A stretch of DNA of 64,000 nucleotides from Papaver somniferum (taxonomy: Eukaryota > Streptophyta > Magnoliopsida > Ranunculales > Papaveraceae), in the NCBI RefSeq assembly GCF_003573695.1, contig NC_039368.1, positions 13,768,360 through 13,832,359 on the forward strand. The letters are read 5' to 3'. The notes under the pieces are model-generated. The model ran no database searches, had not been told where the DNA came from, and saw only the letters and a list, made by a program, of their open reading frames with translations. The position numbers and the translations under genes are program-made. Positions 1 to 11,660 of the stretch are shown here, in pieces (position 1 is the first letter of the stretch; the number at the start of each line of letters is the position of its first letter).

Positions 1-771
1 CACTCTTGTTTTGTTGAGGATGATAATAATTGTGATGTTATATTAGAAGAACATGTCTATGATGATGATGTTATGGAACCCTTGGGTTCAAATACATTAG
101 GCTTCTCTGCCCCGACCTTAATGAATGATATTTCTTCTAGTATTCCATGTTATGTTTCCACTGATTTGCCGATGCATGAGGATAAATCTGTTGATGATGT
201 TGATGATTCTGATTGTGAACTTGCTAATTTGATTGATTATTGTGAGCATGATGTGACATGTGTAGATGATTTAGGAGATTTTGATTTGATTGATAATGAT
301 GTGCCTATTCCTCTACATAAGTCACAATCTGATGGCCTTCCACCCAACCTAGATTTGGTTTGTACCAATATTGTAAAACCAATTTTTCTGAGAATGCCTA
401 ATCTAGGTTTGGAACTGTGTGCTTCTCAAGTCCTCTTGGACCATTTTGCATCTAAATATAATATCTTTGAGGAGTCACAGTTGGAATTAGCATGTTTGCC
501 CGTCCCTAGCACAGTTCATTTCGAGCTAGACCTTGTGCATGATGAACCCCCAAAACTGCGAGATTTTGTTTCCAAAATTTTATCCGTTGAAAAATCCAGG
601 TTTGGGGGTAGCTCATTTTGTTTCACAGTTTCACTTGCGTTTCTTTCCTGTTATATTTGTGTGAAGCTGTTGAAACCTCTACACTTTGTCTTTTGGGTTG
701 ATCCTCAACTCTTTAGATTGTTAGTGTATGGTGAATTTTTTGTATATAATCCAGTAGATAAAATTTCTTAA
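1..771 (+). CDS. C-terminal part of retroelement polyprotein, partial at 5' end
   Basis: The frame is open from base 1 to a stop ending at 771; the ATG at 73 is internal. The protein is rich in Asp and Glu (residues about 35-80 counted from that Met) and ends in a hydrophobic stretch followed by DPQLFRLLVY. The same motif ends the minus-strand polyprotein at 9867, so this is the tail of a related non-autonomous element and not a host gene. No reverse transcriptase, RNase H or integrase motif is visible. In the relative, this acidic region follows directly after an aspartic protease domain. Its function is unknown. Confidence 0.6.
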   Translation, partial: HSCFVEDDNNCDVILEEHVYDDDVMEPLGSNTLGFSAPTLMNDISSSIPCYVSTDLPMHEDKSVDDVDDSDCELANLIDYCEHDVTCVDDLGDFDLIDNDVPIPLHKSQSDGLPPNLDLVCTNIVKPIFLRMPNLGLELCASQVLLDHFASKYNIFEESQLELACLPVPSTVHFELDLVHDEPPKLRDFVSKILSVEKSRFGGSSFCFTVSLAFLSCYICVKLLKPLHFVFWVDPQLFRLLVYGEFFVYNPVDKIS

Positions 772-2149
772 AACCCTTTTGTTCCTTTTGTATATATTTT
801 GCTAATCCAATACGATCTCGGCTGACATATGTTGGATTCTTGCCTTGAATAACGGAGTTCTAATATTGCTTTCGCCGAAATCGGGTATTCTCTTTCCTTT
901 TTCTCTACTCAACATGATCCTCTTCATATGTTGTATTATAATTTTGTTCATATTTTGAAACATTGAGGACAATGTTTAGTTTAGGTTTGGGGGTGAAAAG
1001 TAGATACTTTGATAATATGCCATAATTGAAAACAAGAACTCCTTCTTTTTGAAAAAAAATGAAAAATGAAAAAAAAAAATTAAAAATTGAAAAAAAAAAC
1101 ATAAAAATGGAGCTCATTTACCTTGAAATGTTGACTCTTGTGCAAATATGTAATTATTAGGAGTCTTAGTCTAGATATTTAGGCACCCTGATTCTAGCAC
1201 AATTCACATAGTGATAAGAAATTTGCACACGCACGATCTACCAATACATGGATAGCCTCGATCTTCAAGGTGTTTGATAGGAAGTCACGATTGCCAATCA
1301 CTTTAGAATACTGAACGAAACTTGACTAGCTTGTTCTTTGGTTGGTTGGGATAGAAGGTGGAGGTTACATTAAGAAAGACAACCATCGAATTTAACTGGG
1401 TGCATCAAAAAGGGCTACCTCTTGCAAAGTGTCATGTAATCTTTTGTTTCCTTTTGTATATGTATCAAAAGTGTTTCTTTATCAAAAAAAAAAAAAAAAA
1501 AAAACGATGTATATATTCAGAAAAAATCAAAAAAAATCAAAAAAAAAATCAAGTATTTATCAATTCCATCCTCTCTTGTTCCAAAAATAAAAGAGAGTAG
1601 TCAATGTAAAGAGTCATGTAAAGAGTCATTTTGTTGTTTCATTGTAATAAGCAAGGAGGGTGTATGCCATTGATGTACAACGCGAGTAATTGTGAAATAC
1701 CTCCAACTCATTCACAATTCTCGTAAAGTCCGGACAGCTAGCTAGATTTCGACCTTGGTTCTTAGCCTGAGAAACTATCTCTTGGTGATTAGTAGTCATA
1801 ACATCCGATCTTTCTTTACACATGTGTAGATACACTTTACACTCTTATCACATGTCTTTATTTGTTATCAGTGCTAGGATTGTGCCTTTGATAGCTAGAT
1901 TGACATCTCCATTTTGCTGTGAGCTTAAACTGACTTGCACATGTCACATTTGATGGAATCTGAGCTTATATTTTGACCTAGAACTTTGTAGGTACGTTCT
2001 AAGCAAACCTTCACGAGACTTCAACTCGTCCACTAGGGACACTTAGTGGTTTAAAAGGCTTAGTGCATACGCTAAATGCATTCGAGAGACCAGCGACAGT
2101 GGTATAGGTAGGATTTCCTTAGTTTTGTTTTACTTGAGGACAAGTAAAA
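772..2149 (+). other. Non-coding 3' internal region of the retroelement
   Basis: No credible gene. It contains the block ACATTGAGGACAATG and a first polypurine-like GTTTGGGGGT tract (about 960-995), A-rich runs near 1060-1100 and 1485-1505, and sequence up to the true polypurine tract. Short frames on both strands here are low-complexity or antisense and were not called. Confidence 0.5.
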
Positions 2150-2167
2150 TTTAGGTTTGGGGGTATT
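2150..2167 (+). other. Polypurine tract before 3' LTR
   Basis: The sequence TTTAGGTTTGGGGGTATT lies directly before the LTR start TGACGAG. The complete minus-strand element has the matching tract (AAGTTTGGGGGTATT on the minus strand) beside its 3' LTR at 8545-8560. Plus-strand DNA priming site by family knowledge. Confidence 0.7.
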
Positions 2168-4630
2168 TGACGAGTGCTAAAAAGTGCATATTTCTATATA
2201 TTTTTCTTGGCATTTAACTCATCTTTTGTGCATTAATTCTACATTTTATCCCATATTCTGTGTTTTCGTTGTTTTCAAGAATAAATACTTTTCTTAATTA
2301 ATTTTGCATTTTTAGGTACTAAATAAAGCCTGGTTAACTCAGGGAGCAAAAAGAGCAAAGGAACGGCAAAGACTCTCGATAGGAGGAAGCGAAGAATGAT
2401 GTTTGCAAGAGCCGGATCAACGAGAAGTGGGATTGAAGAGGAAGAATTGTTCTTAAAGAAGATATGGGCTTGGCATACCCAAGTCCCAAAACCCTCACCC
2501 AAATCCATTTCCTATATCCATACCCGTTTCCCTTTCTAGCCGTCAGATTGGATCATCTCAGCATCCTACGGTCGCAGCATCGTCGTACATCAAAGTCTGA
2601 AACTCCTGTCTAAAACTACATCACCTAACTCCATCTGGAGCCGTCAGCTTCGTTGTATTACTTAATCCAACGGTCGCTCAGAGCCTTCTTCTATCTTGCC
2701 GTTAGATTCAATCTGAAGTTGATGATCCAACGCCTTCCACTCGTTGTTCATCAAACTCCGCTGAACCTGCTCAACACCTAAGCATCAAACCCATCGACCC
2801 AAAACAAACACCCACTCTCTTCTTCCCCAAATACACTTCCCCCAAATTTCTCCTCTTCCCCCGACCATGGCAGACACTGCCATGTCTGCTCCGCCGTCTC
2901 CGTCTCCACCACGACCACAAGGACACCACCACCATCACCTACCTCTTCCCTAGTCGTGTCTGTCTTGTTCTTAGCATTGATTTTTGATGCTACCAAGAAG
3001 ACAAACATAACCAGGGTTTCACCACAGTGAAGAGAAGACAAAATTTGGGAGAAATTCGAGTAGAGGATTAGCAGAGGAGGAGAAGTACAAGCATGGGTTG
3101 GCGTCAATTTGCAGAGGGGACAACAAATTCAGAGGGTATGGTGAGTTTTTCCCAAATTCCTATAAACCCTAATTTTGTTAAATTTGGGGGTTTGGTGTAA
3201 AAACCCTAAATGGGTGTTCTGATTATAAATAGGAAGTGAGGGTGTAATGATTTTGGGGTATGCTGGAATAGCCAGTGTCATTTGGTCTGATTTTGGGAGA
3301 GCTGGATTAGCCAGTCTCTCCAATCTTTGTGTTGTTCATATTTTGCTCTTGTTTTATCCACTGTTAACTGTTACTGTGAGGTTATTGTTGTTGTTTTCTT
3401 TTAATTTCAGTTTTACCATGTTTTAGTTTGTCACCTTGCTGAGGAAAAAGATGAAGCTTCATGTGAATGCTAGTTAACTGATATGTAGAGAAGAGTTTTG
3501 TGGTCTGAAATTGTGCAGGATAATCATAATTTAAGCACTTAGTTAGGCTAGCCTTGTGACTAATGGTGCTGCAGCTCATGCACAGTTGTTGCTAAGCCCT
3601 TTGACTAGTTGTACTTTAATCAGACAATTAGTACTTTGGTAAGTATTTTAGCTGTAATTAGGATATCCCATAGGAAGAACAAGAGGCAGAAATTTGAGTC
3701 ACATTGAAGATTGATTAGCATAAGTTTGAGGTGAAATCAAAAACCTCAGTGCCACTGCCTTATTACCATTTTGTCTCACTGTTTCTACTTCACTATTAAC
3801 TTAATTTCTCATCTCCACTGCCCTTGGCTTAGGCCTTGGTTTATCTCTTTGTCATTCTTTGTGTCACTGTCACTTTTCCAGTCACTGTCATCACCTAGTA
3901 GTTTCTTTGCTGTTTTAGTTTATTTGTTCATTGTTTCACATTTTATCACTTTCATTGTCACCTTCTCACTTTCATTTTGTTCCATTTTGTTTTGCTTTTG
4001 TTCTTTGTTTAGTTTCATTGTTCTGTCACCTTCTCATAATACTTTTGTGCTGTTTGCTTTTGCCATTGTAAATATCCATGTTTTACCTTGGCCTAGTGCT
4101 CTGCTGCCTTGTTTAGCTCCAGCTGCACTAGGTCTTTTTGGCTTTTCTGCTCTTTTCCTTCACTGGCCTTGCTGTCAGTTCTCCCCCAGCTGCTACTACT
4201 TGCTGTTGCTGTTGCTGCTGCTGTGCACTGCTTCTGCTGCTGCTGAAGCCACCACTGCTGCTGCTCCAGGTCCAGTGCAATTCTGGGCTACAAGTCCAGT
4301 CATTACAAAAGCCCACTGTATCTGTTTAGAAACCTAAGGCCCAACGGCCCAGTTCACATCAAAAGACATTGAGCCCAATTCACAGTCACTGTTAGCCCAA
4401 GGCCCAGTGCAATTCAAAAGACCAAAAGCCCATAAGTTCACAGTCAATCCAAAAACCCACTAAGCCCAAAGCACAATTAGAAGCCCAATAGCAATTTAGA
4501 GCCCAAATAGCTAGAAACTCCAAACACCCCCAGTCTCTGTGGATCGACCCGTACTTGCACGAGCTACAACCGACGACCGTGCACTTGCGGTATTACTGTA
4601 GGCCCGTTTTTATCGCTTAATTTTCACACA
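2168..4630 (+). repeat. 3' LTR of the retroelement
   Basis: About 2.46 kb, beginning TGACGAGTGC directly after the polypurine tract. The last part has the style of Tat/Athila-type LTR ends: GGATCGACCCGTACTTGCAC, then a CTTGCGGTATTAC block, then a terminal CACACA. It contains CTG/CTT-rich simple sequence at about 4195-4265, which produces several false open frames. Without the 5' LTR the right boundary is good to only a few bases. Confidence 0.65.
4195..4265. repeat. Imperfect CTG/CTT trinucleotide repeat in the LTR
   Basis: Repeated CTG, CTT and GCTGCTGCT units within the LTR. Both strands read through as Leu/Cys- or Gln/Ser-rich peptides, which are artefacts of the repeat. Confidence 0.7.
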
Positions 4631-4739
4631 CCTTCGGGCCCACCACTAATTATAAGTAAAAACAATTATATATTTTAGTTTTCTTGACATAAAATTGACA
4701 ATTACAAAATGGTAACTTTTAAGTCTTTTTAAGAGGATA

Positions 4740-4965
4740 TTAAATGATTAATGGCACATAGAAGGCTTTCAGTCGGGCACTAGGCCGGGTATCAGGCCAG
4801 GCATCATAATTAATTGCAAAGCCCGAGACCGCCCAATAAATTAATCCAGGCCAGGCCGGGTGGTCCATGACGGGCCATAACAGGCTTTGGGATACTTCGG
4901 GTACAGGTGGGCTCGGGGGGATACAGGCAGGCCGAGTATTTTCGGGTATTATTTACACCCCTAGT
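4740..4965. mobile_element. Possible hAT-type transposon end
   Basis: GC-rich sequence with repeated GGCCGGG/CGGGC-like words ends in TATTTACACCCCTAG at about 4951-4965, a terminus style typical of plant hAT elements (the mate would read CTAGGGGTGTAAA). The mate is not visible in the window, perhaps because the LTR element at 1-4630 split the hAT. No transposase is seen. Recognised by motif style only. Confidence 0.35.
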
Positions 4966-5248
4966 CTCAATAAGAAAAAAAGAACGATTCTTTGGGGACT
5001 ACTCAAAAATGGAGGGGGACTACTTTGTGATAGGAATATCTACCCTATACTTATAAGGGGTATCCTAAAGTGTGGAAATAACTAATCTACCCTTAACCTA
5101 ATTAAAAAATCAAAACTAATCTAATAAATATATATATATATATATACCTAATCTAAATCATTAACAAAACAAAATCAAAATCAAAATTATAACAAATCCA
5201 TTACTTTTAATTTTTCACAAATCTGTTACTATTAGAGGGTTTATTTTG
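4966..5248. other. Gene-free AT-rich stretch left of the MULE
   Basis: No gene. It contains a (AT)n run at about 5129-5147 and starts with a GGGGACTACT / GGGGGACTACTT doublet (about 4996-5025) that could be the end of an older MULE-like element into which the 17.8-kb element inserted. The last nine bases (5240-5248, TTTATTTTG) are the left target duplication of that element. Confidence 0.4.
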
Positions 5249-5295
5249 AACACACGATTGGGGGATATCAAAACTAATTGGGGGATATAGCTACA
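5249..5295 (+). repeat. Left terminal inverted repeat of the MULE
   Basis: AACACACGATTGGGGGATAT followed by CAAAACTAATTGGGGGATAT. The reversed right end (23028 to about 22985) reads TAACGCGCAATGGGGGGATA and then an AAACTAATTGG block. A GGGGGATAT word occurs twice in each arm. Diverged but clearly homologous to each other and to both ends of the element at 44513-45716. Confidence 0.8.
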
Positions 5296-5804
5296 TGACA
5301 AAATAGGGATCCAAATATCAAATCTGGGTTACCCCTTATGTAATTATTTTTTAAATTTCTAATCTAGCCCTCACTAATCAGGTTTAGTGGTTAATAATAA
5401 TTAGTAAAATCTTAAGTATTTGGAGGATAGATTAGTGTGTATTTTTATTTGAATTTATGTGAGGGAGGTGAGAGTAGAAGGAAGGAAAAATATTTTTGGG
5501 TGAAATTCTTTTTGTGAAAACGGAAGATGATTGTGAGGAGAGAATTGCAGCTGCTGAATCTTTAGCTCAACTACAACAACAATCATATATTCAATATTCG
5601 ATTAATGATAACAACTCACAATTGGAATTATATGATGAACCAACACCCTTGGATCATGATTTTCGTGAGCATCAAGTGTTTTTTGAAGAACCAACCCAAC
5701 AAAGTAAACATGTTCAACATACAAGCAACCCCAACACACAGGTAATGCTGCTAAGGGTCGAAAATTTGTTGTTGTTTTTTTAAACCGCCATTTTTTCTCT
5801 GAAA

Positions 5805-6490
5805 AAGCTTGGTACCGGCATACCCGTAGTATGAATACCACGCCGACACCACCAGAACCGGCACAGTATTCATACTATTTCCATGCCAGCAATAGATTTC
5901 CCCAATTCTGAAACAATTTCCGGCGTGGTCTTCAACCAAAAAAACCATGCCGGCACGAAGTTAACTTTTTACCTACCACCGAATATTCCATGGAATATCC
6001 AAATCGGCATGGTTCCATCCTAACTTTCCATGCCGGTACCACCAATAAAACATCCAGGAGTTAGAGAGTTTTGAACTTAAATACCGGCGTCTTATACAAA
6101 TTATCAAGCACGCCGGAACCTATTACCGGCATGGTAAAAAAATTACGGACCAAGCCGGCACGAGATACCGGCTTGGAATCTTTCATATCTATAATGCCGG
6201 TACCACTAGAAAAACATCCAAAAGTTAGTCACTTTGGTACCGGCGTTGTTTTAGAAGTATCTGGAATGCCGGCTCCGGTTTCCGGCGTCGGACCTTATGT
6301 AAAGAGAATGCCGGTATTACCAATTACGGCATCGATGTTCAAGAAAATACAATGCCGGTACTGTTTAAAATTAGGTGCTCTTTTTCAAGTGCATTTCCAG
6401 AAAGCCAGAACATTTTTCGAGATTGCCGGCACTAATTTCCGGCTTAGGTCGTTTTTGCTGAACTGCCGTCGAGCATGCCGGAAATAGTAC
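5805..6490. repeat. CCGG-centred motif array, left (transposase intron 1)
   Basis: More than a dozen copies of a loose unit such as ATGCCGGTA, TACCGGCAT or ATGCCGGC, in both orientations, irregularly spaced by about 15-60 bases. The array fills most of the inferred first intron (5742-6552) of the transposase gene. The same words recur in arrays at 18110-18265, 19140-19370 and 21838-22410, and in the derivative at 44870-45405, so the motif belongs to this MULE family. It may bind transposase or an accessory protein, or be a methylation target; neither is shown. Confidence 0.75.
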
Positions 6491-7048
6491 CCGACATAGT
6501 ACTTTAATATTTTTTTTGAACTAATTCAATTTTCTTTTCATTCATTCCTTAGATTGTGACATACATTGATCCAACAAATTCTAAACCGCTTGGTCCGAAT
6601 ACATCCGAATACTATAAAAAGCCTCCGGTATGTTACCAAACAATAATTTTCACCTAGTTTTTAGAACTTTATATGGGGATTTCTTGTAATGAACCTTATA
6701 ATATTCCATTGTTGTCCTTATGTAGGGAATTAAATCTCCACAGGAAGCGATTGCTTGGGCAAAAGAGACGGCTCTTAAGAATATGTGTGTGTTGGTGAGG
6801 AATACCCAACGTTCAGATAATCGTTTTGAGATGGTTTGCGAGAGAAGTGGGAAATACAAGGAGAAGAATATTCATAATAGAAAGGGTTATGTATATCCAA
6901 AGAAGACCAATAGGGTATACAAGACTCATACGAGGAAGGATAATTGCCCCTTCAAGCTTGTATTCTATTTAAGAGACAAAGAAAAGGAATGGGATTGTGC
7001 GGTGTGGTTTGTCCGTCATAACCATCGGGATCCGAAAGATTTTGTTGG

Positions 7049-8544
7049 TGATGTTTTTTCAAAAGTTGTTGTAGATAGTGGTAAAAGGAGTTCTTTTCGA
7101 ACTTGTGAAGGGAATAATTTTTTTTAGATTTAAATAATTTAGAAATGTAGAAAATTCAATTAACAAGTGATATAAATTTTATGGAGAAAATAGGGGTGAT
7201 GATTCCACCATTCAACAATATTTATGTAGTTTTATTTATTTTTTATTATGCAAATTTAATAATTGTTTTGATTCTAACTATTGCCAAAAGCAGATTCTCA
7301 AAATATCAAAGATTAATCGCAAGCATAATACATCAAGAGTATAAAACTAAGCATGTATTATCAAGAGAAAATATATTTGATTAATAAAAATCATTTAAAT
7401 CATTTATTTTCAGTGCAATTAATCATATATAAATACTGCAAAAATTAATCAAATAAAAATTACCACATAAATATTGCGAGAAAGGCTTCCTCCGTCACCC
7501 CTGGGATTGGGTTTAGCTACTCATGATGAAAAACCTCTCAAAATATTTCATTGATGCTCAAAAGTTGATTACAATGAAGAGAAATGTCAAAAAAATCAAT
7601 ATTCGACCGTACTTTGCAACACACAGGAAGCGTCAGGGAAGAACGATACAAATGAAGTGCTGTAAGCACTGTTTCTAAGTCGCGGGAAAGGAATTGGAAA
7701 TTGTCGCAGTTAAGCGACACCTTTCAACGACTTTCCTGGAGCGTATTTTGTTCTTCGTCTTCAACTACACCAGCAGAACTCTTCTCTTCTCTGCGTGATT
7801 TTCTTTTAATTCTCTCGACTCCTAAACTTTCCCCAAAGACTCTCCAAACTTGCTAAACTCTTTATCCTTGTATTTATAGTGTTTTAGAACAAAAATATCC
7901 GACCATAACACCGTATAATCTCCCATTAATCCCGTCATTGCTCGCTGCCCATATTTAACAATAATTTCAATTTTTGGCTTCTACACACGTTAGATTTGAT
8001 CCTGCACGCTCTAGTTAGCCTTCTCCACGTCTCAGCACTCTTTCAACGCTAGTAGAACTTCTCCATGCACACAAGAACTTCAATTTTGCTCGTGTTACAG
8101 TACACGTGCTCTGTTTTGGGTGTGTGAATCATCACGCGTTTTCCAGCCAATTCCGATCGAAGCCACTGCCCAAAATGTGTTCCTTAATCTATATCACATC
8201 TCTCTATGAAATTTCAGCCATTGAATCGACCCGTAACCCCTTCATTTTTGTGATCAAACTTCTGCCAGTTGAGAATTTCATTTCCTGCCAAAAAACAGTT
8301 TTCAAACGAAGAAGAAAGGGTGTCCCCCTATCCTGAACTGGGGTGAGAATAGCAGGTGTCCACTGAAGTGCCCCTTAACCGATAGTGAGATTCCGAATAA
8401 CAATTGTCCTTCAAGGGTGCCCCGGGCAACTTTTCGAGCCGAATTTTCCAAAAATGTTTATTTCCTAAAAATACAAACACAATATTAGTACAAAAATAGA
8501 GTTCCAACAATACGGACAAATTAGACACAAAAATGCGTCTATCA
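7049..8544 (-). repeat. 3' LTR of the nested element
   Basis: 1496 bp, minus orientation, ending TGATAGACGC at its outer polypurine side (8544) and paired with 14166-15673. A TTTATAGTG box near 7873 in CTTGTATTTATAGTG is the complement strand of nothing obvious, so no promoter is claimed. Differences from the partner are scattered substitutions and small indels. Confidence 0.9.
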
Positions 8545-8560
8545 AATACCCCCAAACTTA
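8545..8560 (-). other. Polypurine tract of the nested element
   Basis: Read on the minus strand as AAGTTTGGGGGTATT directly before the 3' LTR start TGATAGACGC. The same tract style occurs at 2150-2167. Confidence 0.7.
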
Positions 8561-9866
8561 TTATTTGCTAGTCCTCGAGCAAATTTATTCTAGAAAGGAA
8601 AATCATTTGAACCCTTAGGTGGACCTAGTTGCGGAGTGTTGTCTCCGGAGGGTTTACCAGAGGTGTACCCACAAAACCTTTACTCCAGACCCTAACTATC
8701 TACGCAAAATCTTGGAAAGCACTAAAGAACCTCCTTGGTTGGCATACTTATTAATTATATGAGGAAGTACCCTGATGCGAAATTCCAATTACTGTACACG
8801 AGTTTTCACTCAAGCATACTAAAATTCATATAAGTGACAGAGCTCTACTAAGATAGTTTCAGGATGGACATCATACTCGGAGTCAGACTAATCACATGAA
8901 AATATTAAGAAGATGGAAAAAGAAAAATGTAGATGGTTGAAAAGTGAACGGTGTTTCCCATATCTGTCTGAAGGCCTCTGCCAAGGTGAACCTAACCTAA
9001 ATGACTGAGGTACCGGTCTGACTAATATTAACACACTGGCATATACAAGGGAACTAGTGGTCAATAATCCTAACTCTAGGTCAACACAACTGGCATATAC
9101 AAGGGTACCAGTGGTCGACTTTATTAAACACACATTTATTTAAGAAATAACAACATGATTGGACCTGTGGACCCAAGCGCATGTTTCTTGTCAGCAGATT
9201 ACAAGGTAATTCCCGTGGATCCTGCATTCCACGCTTGTTTAGGCGACGGAGACAGGGAGAACACACACATATTTATATCCAAGTGTTAGTATTTATTCCA
9301 ATTGATCTACTGGTCTGGTCTTTTTTTTTTTTTTTTTGTTGAAAAGGTAACTCAGTCACTCTATTTCACCCTAGCAAAGGTAACAACTTGAATCGTGTGC
9401 CCCACCAAATCACTTGAAATAAAAGAAAACTGAAAATAGAAAGTGAAAAGGACTCGACGAGATATGGCGAAACTATCATGTTATTTATAACACCTGAGCT
9501 CTGTGCTTTTATGAATAGACTCTATAGATGTTTCCATCTAGTCAGATTGGTTCCTCAACTCCTAAAACAAAAATATTTCCATCCACTTAGATTAGTTAGT
9601 GTTATCCTTAATACGCATAAATTTCTAGGCTCTGGAGTTTATTTATTGCAACTAAAAGATTTTCCCATACCCCCAAACTTAAATCTAACATTGTCCTCAA
9701 TGTTTCCAATGATAAAATTAACAGCATGAACGAGGAGAAATTGTTACCACTTGAAGCAAAAAGGGTTGAGGAAAGATATTACCGTGTTGCGTGAGATTAG
9801 GTTACCTCCCAAGAAGTGCTAAGTTTAAAGTCTTCATCCAGACATCAAATACCTCAAAAAGGATCT
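8561..9866 (-). other. Non-coding 3' internal region of the nested element
   Basis: No gene. It contains a short direct duplication around CTGGCATATACAAGGG (about 9036 and 9090), a T17 run near 9320 and a second purine tract next to the ACATTGAGGACAATG block (reversed, about 9670-9710). Confidence 0.5.
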
Positions 9867-11660
9867 TCACCTTCTAAAATCATATACCAATAGCCGAAAA
9901 AGTTGTGGGTCCATAATACCAAATAGAGCTAACACGAATATGAGACAACTGCACTGGCTCAGAAAAATGAACAGAAGGAGCACATCCTCATCTAAGGTTT
10001 CTTGCAAGACAACCGGATCTATCCAGAGCCTCCAGTTGGGCTTCATAAGAGCGTCTTGAAAAATAGATTCATCCGAAAAACGGGTTTCTAATATATGGAT
10101 TTCCTCCTGAACAGTATCAGGCGGATCAGGTTGTGGAGTCTGAATAGACTCAAGCGATACCTCAGATGCACTAGGCTTGAGTCCCAAGTTAGGGACTTCT
10201 ACTGGGGATAATTGACAATCTCTACCCCCAAATTTAGGGTTTTGGGTGTCCCTATATAAACTAGTCACAATATTCCTAATTTCTAGACCATCCGGTTCCT
10301 GAAAAAGTTCAATTGCTTTCTCTGAGTTATAATCAGGTGGTTCATCCTCTAAATTATTTTGAGGTATACTAGCTATAGGACTTATATGTTTCATATCCTC
10401 TATGGTCATCCCTAGAGTTTCCTTATTGTGTTGAAGCACGGTTACTGGCCTAATCTCATGATCACCATCCAAATCGGAAGTTATAGGCAAAATCTCAGAT
10501 GAGCCTACAAATGCATAATTGGGGTCCAAGTTAGGAGAATCTATAGGCTCTTCGAAATAAGGGCTTAAGGTAGATTCGGTAGCTAGTAATGGTTCAAACC
10601 TAGATTTCCATCTATCGGTATCTAACATAGGAATAGAATCCAACAGAGCATTTACTTGTTCAATGTTGCTATCATCGTCGAAATCCATGCTAAAACGGGC
10701 TAGACAACTCTCTAATGGATCTTCCGATTCGGTGTTTGGTACAGACTTCGGAACTAAGGTTCCTATCATGTTGACCTCTTCAATGCACGTGTCATCTAGC
10801 TCAGAGGGTAGCTTACTAATATTAAAAATGTTCAGCTCAATAGTCATATTACCAAAAGACAAATTCATAATACCATTTCGACAGTTAATGATCGCATTGG
10901 ATGTAGCTAAAAACGGGCGACCTAAAATCACTGGTATTTGGTTCTCTGGGTCAGGGATAGGTTGGGTATCTAGGATAACAAAATCCACCGGATATATAAA
11001 CTTGTCGACCTCTATGAGAACATCCTCGATCACACCACGAGGAATTTTAACGGACCTATCAGCTAACTGAAGTGTCATCTGTGTAGGTTTCATCTCACCA
11101 AGTCCTAGCTTAAGGTACACATGGTATGGCAGTAAGTTCACACTGGCTCCTAAGTCAAGCAACGCTTTCTCATCACGGTACTTACCTATTGTACAAGAAA
11201 TGGTAGGGGACCCTGGGTCTTTATACTTAGGAGTAGTGGTATTCTGAATAATATAACTCACATGACTAGCTATGAAGGCTTTCTTCTGGACACTGAGCTT
11301 ACGCTTTCGCGTACACAAGTCCTTAAGGAACTTGGGATAAGAGGTAATCTGCCTAATTGCATCTAATAATGGAAGGTTGATATTAACCTGCTTAAAAACC
11401 TCCAATATATCGTTAAAGTTGGACTCCCTCTTAGTCGGAACTAGCAACTGGTGGAACGGGGCTCTGGGAACAAAGCCGGGCTCATCAGGACCCTCATTGG
11501 TCTCTTTGGAGACTCTATCAGTCTCCTCATTTTCTGGCTCATAAGGGTGAACTACAGCATGTTCACTATTAGGCATGGCAACCTTATTGTCAACTTTCTT
11601 TCCACTCCTAAGGGTTGTAATAGAGTTCACATGATTGTACGATTTCTCTGCTTTAGGATT
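9867..11660 (-). CDS. Retroelement aspartic protease plus acidic tail (pol remnant)
   Basis: The frame is open from above 11630 (the first codon of the longest frame is GTG, so it is not an independent start) to a stop at 9867. Near the N terminus is ITTLRSGKKVD, a hallmark of Tat/Athila-type Gag-Pol junctions. The retropepsin motif ALLDLGASVNLLP lies at about residues 155-170 and the C-terminal ILGRPFLATSNAII block about 80 residues later. DLGA replaces the usual DSGA/DTGA, as is common in this clade. The frame then runs into an Asp/Glu/Pro-rich tail and ends near DPQLFRLLVY. It should mature Gag. Polymerase domains are missing, and the tail follows the protease directly. Confidence 0.8.
   Translation of the reverse strand, partial: NPKAEKSYNHVNSITTLRSGKKVDNKVAMPNSEHAVVHPYEPENEETDRVSKETNEGPDEPGFVPRAPFHQLLVPTKRESNFNDILEVFKQVNINLPLLDAIRQITSYPKFLKDLCTRKRKLSVQKKAFIASHVSYIIQNTTTPKYKDPGSPTISCTIGKYRDEKALLDLGASVNLLPYHVYLKLGLGEMKPTQMTLQLADRSVKIPRGVIEDVLIEVDKFIYPVDFVILDTQPIPDPENQIPVILGRPFLATSNAIINCRNGIMNLSFGNMTIELNIFNISKLPSELDDTCIEEVNMIGTLVPKSVPNTESEDPLESCLARFSMDFDDDSNIEQVNALLDSIPMLDTDRWKSRFEPLLATESTLSPYFEEPIDSPNLDPNYAFVGSSEILPITSDLDGDHEIRPVTVLQHNKETLGMTIEDMKHISPIASIPQNNLEDEPPDYNSEKAIELFQEPDGLEIRNIVTSLYRDTQNPKFGGRDCQLSPVEVPNLGLKPSASEVSLESIQTPQPDPPDTVQEEIHILETRFSDESIFQDALMKPNWRLWIDPVVLQETLDEDVLLLFIFLSQCSCLIFVLALFGIMDPQLFRLLVYDFRR

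Larger units (their letters stand above)
1..4630 (+). mobile_element. 3' part of a Ty3/gypsy-like LTR retrotransposon (truncated by window edge)
   Basis: The window opens inside the internal domain. An open frame runs to 771, followed by about 1.4 kb of non-coding sequence, a purine-rich tract ending at 2167 and an LTR starting with TG at 2168. The element carries the block ACATTGAGGACAATGT followed by GTTTGGGGGT (about 960-995). The same block, reversed, lies near 9670-9710 in the complete element at 7049-15673, so the two are related. The 5' LTR, primer site, gag and any polymerase lie outside the window. The 3' boundary (CACACA at 4630) is inferred from the LTR-end style and not from a second LTR. 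Confidence 0.75.

Noticed and set aside
3771..4337. 188-aa Phe/Leu-rich plus-strand frame
   Set aside because: Inside an LTR, low complexity, T-rich and CTG-repeat sequence.
6071..6487. 138-aa plus-strand frame
   Set aside because: It lies in the CCGG motif array inside the transposase intron; Pro/Gly/Val pattern comes from the repeats.
10663..11070. Plus-strand frame of 135 aa
   Set aside because: Antisense to the protease coding region.
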